A DNA stretch of 6,280 nucleotides from positions 1 to 6,280 of the forward strand of contig JALVUY010000234.1 in NCBI GenBank assembly GCA_027023665.1, read 5' to 3'. A program made the position numbers and the translations under genes. The notes under the pieces are model-generated. The model ran no database searches and was not told the DNA's origin. It saw only the letters and a list, made by a program, of their open reading frames with translations. The DNA is from Methanocaldococcaceae archaeon. GTDB lineage: Archaea > AGJL01 > Methanococci > Methanococcales > Methanocaldococcaceae. Position 1 is the first letter of the stretch, and each line of letters opens with the position of its first letter. Positions 6,195-6,280 of this stretch are shown one piece after another.

Positions 6195-6280
6195 ATGAGA
6201 ATATATGAGTTTATAAAGGGCAAGAAAGGGGCAACTGGTATTGGGACATTAATAGTCTTCATAGCAATGGTCTTAGTTGC
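6195..6280 (+). CDS. flaB1: archaellin (archaeal flagellin) B1, N-terminal fragment; continues beyond the window
   Basis: The first 28 codons encode a class III (type IV prepilin-like) signal peptide and the start of the hydrophobic helix of an archaellin, the subunit of the archaellum filament. Residues 1-12 are the short basic leader MRIYEFIKGKKG. The prepilin peptidase FlaK/PibD should cut after G12, leaving ATGIGTLIVFIAMVLV at the mature N-terminus; this GIGTLIVFIAMVLVA stretch is nearly invariant in methanogen archaellins. The helix packs into the filament core after membrane assembly. The gene points away from the TnpB element. The long promoter region and strong ribosome site fit the first gene of the fla (arl) operon, hence flaB1, but the rest of the protein and downstream genes are outside the window, so the paralog number is inferred from position. 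Confidence 0.9.
   Translation, partial: MRIYEFIKGKKGATGIGTLIVFIAMVLV

Overview
The window is AT-rich archaeal DNA. It has GGTGA-type ribosome binding sites, an archaellin start, and genes for coenzyme F420 and molybdenum/tungsten-pterin cofactors. This points to a hyperthermophilic methanogen of the Methanocaldococcus group. From memory, the order moeA-cofC-metallo-hydrolase-small genes-flaB1 matches the M. jannaschii MJ0886-MJ0891 neighbourhood; I could not check this by search.

The left two thirds (48-4434) is one tightly packed minus-strand operon. Read in transcription order it holds a radical SAM protein with a Cys-rich C-terminus, a small ZNRD2/autoantigen-p27-type zinc-finger protein, a metallo-beta-lactamase-fold hydrolase, cofC (2-phospho-L-lactate guanylyltransferase, F420 pathway) and moeA fused to a periplasmic-binding-protein-like domain (Mo/W cofactor). 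The first pair overlaps by 14 nt once the start is corrected. The later gaps are 14, 12 and 1 nt, and each downstream gene has a Shine-Dalgarno site in or next to the end of the gene before it. The two recognisable biosynthetic genes at the end make cofactors that methanogen formate and formylmethanofuran metabolism relies on.

The right third (about 4490 to 5950) is a solo TnpB insertion sequence of the IS200/IS605 (IS1341-like) type, with no TnpA in the window. TnpB has its full RuvC triad and zinc ribbon. Its 3' end runs into a GC-rich, hairpin-rich segment expected to be the right end plus the omega/re-RNA scaffold. The RNA guide would be read from DNA just upstream of the radical SAM gene. 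A perfect 15-bp tandem duplication lies inside the zinc-ribbon loop of TnpB.

The far right (about 5950-6280, plus strand) is the control region and first 28 codons of an archaellin gene, probably flaB1, the usual first gene of the archaellum operon. Upstream of it are a 66-nt stretch without G, a TACATA hexamer like the EarA-site consensus I recall, a TATA box, a leader with four G-runs that could form a G-quadruplex, and a very strong Shine-Dalgarno site. The TnpB element therefore sits in the divergent gap between a cofactor operon and the archaellum operon.
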